A stretch of 6,461 nt of DNA from an uncultured Eubacteriales bacterium (GTDB lineage Bacteria > Bacillota > Clostridia > Oscillospirales > Oscillospiraceae), in assembly GCA_900546295.1 (NCBI GenBank), contig URCK01000078.1, forward strand, positions 1-6,461, in the 5' to 3' direction. Made by a program: the position numbers and the translations under genes. Below are positions 6,329 through 6,461 of this stretch, one piece after another. Within the stretch, counting starts at the first letter, position 1; each line of letters starts with the position of its first letter. Under the pieces are notes generated by a model. The model saw only the letters and a list, made by a program, of their open reading frames with translations, did no database searches and was not told the origin of the DNA.

Positions 6329-6347
6329 TTTGCGTCTGCTGATGGGC

Positions 6348-6376
6348 AGTATAGCACGAAATTGGAAATCTGTCAG
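6348..6376 (-). promoter_or_regulatory. malQ: Sigma-70/sigma-A type promoter of malQ, extended -10
   Basis: On the minus strand the -35 box CTGACA (6376-6371) matches TTGACA at five of six positions. The -10 box TATACT (6353-6348) matches TATAAT at five of six. The spacer is exactly 17 bases and ends in TGC, giving an extended -10. Transcription should begin near 6341, leaving a leader of about 77 bases before the TTG. The -10 box overlaps the coding that would follow the upstream GTG at 6357, which rules that start out for a transcript from this promoter. Confidence 0.8.
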
Positions 6377-6406
6377 CGAAATGAGCGGAAAAGGGGAGAA
6401 GTTTTT

Positions 6407-6461
6407 TTACTTGAGCAGCAGCTCCGCGATCTGGATGGTGTTGGTGGCGGCGCCCTTGCGG
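6407..6461 (-). CDS. asd: C-terminal end of probable aspartate-semialdehyde dehydrogenase (cut by window)
   Basis: Only the last 17 codons and a TAA stop (6409-6407) are inside the window; they read RKGAATNTIQIAELLLK. This closely resembles the conserved C-terminus of bacterial aspartate-semialdehyde dehydrogenase (a RKGAA-N-QIAEL pattern), the enzyme that makes aspartate semialdehyde for the lysine, threonine and methionine pathways. The call rests on that short tail alone. No hairpin terminator follows its stop; the malQ -35 box begins about 30 bases further on, so read-through from this gene into malQ is possible. Confidence 0.65.
   Translation of the reverse strand, partial: RKGAATNTIQIAELLLK

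Noticed and set aside
6401..6409. A run of seven T on the plus strand as a terminator tract
   Set aside because: No stem precedes it on the plus strand. On the minus strand it is the A-run that includes the stop of the probable asd gene.

Overview
The window is GC-rich, densely packed bacterial DNA. The proteins look like those of a high-GC member of the Clostridia, perhaps Oscillospirales: a short Lys-Lys lipoprotein signal on the solute-binding protein, a 494-residue amylomaltase, and the pairing of a MOSC protein with a Cys-tailed molybdopterin-binding protein. This placement is an impression from protein style, not a measured result.

Positions 1-1918 (+) hold the end of a molybdenum cofactor (Moco) operon. 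It contains moaC (cut at the left edge), a MOSC-domain protein, and a MoeA-like molybdopterin-binding protein ending in a four-cysteine tail. These genes overlap by 13 and 4 bases. A hairpin and short T-run at about 1917-1946 close this unit.

Positions 1952-4641 (+) hold modA-modB-modC, a molybdate ABC importer. An inverted repeat with a ModE-like half-site lies just upstream of modA. A stem-loop separates modA from modB, modB and modC overlap by 4 bases, and a strong intrinsic terminator follows modC. The two units fit together functionally: ModABC would bring in molybdate, and MoaC, the MOSC protein and the MoeA-like protein act in making, loading or finishing the cofactor.

Positions 4780-6264 (-) hold malQ, a GH77 4-alpha-glucanotransferase, convergent with modC. 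It has its own terminator, a good extended -10 promoter, and a terminator-like hairpin in the leader. The promoter lies over the upstream start candidate, so a TTG at 6264 is preferred. At the right edge (6407-6461, -) are the last 17 codons of another gene, probably asd (aspartate-semialdehyde dehydrogenase).

No mobile element, CRISPR array, tRNA or rRNA was seen, and no gene-free stretch exceeds about 150 bases. Most of the window is recognisable molybdenum and glycogen/maltodextrin metabolism. The less ordinary parts are the candidate molybdate operator, the cysteine tail and the malQ leader.
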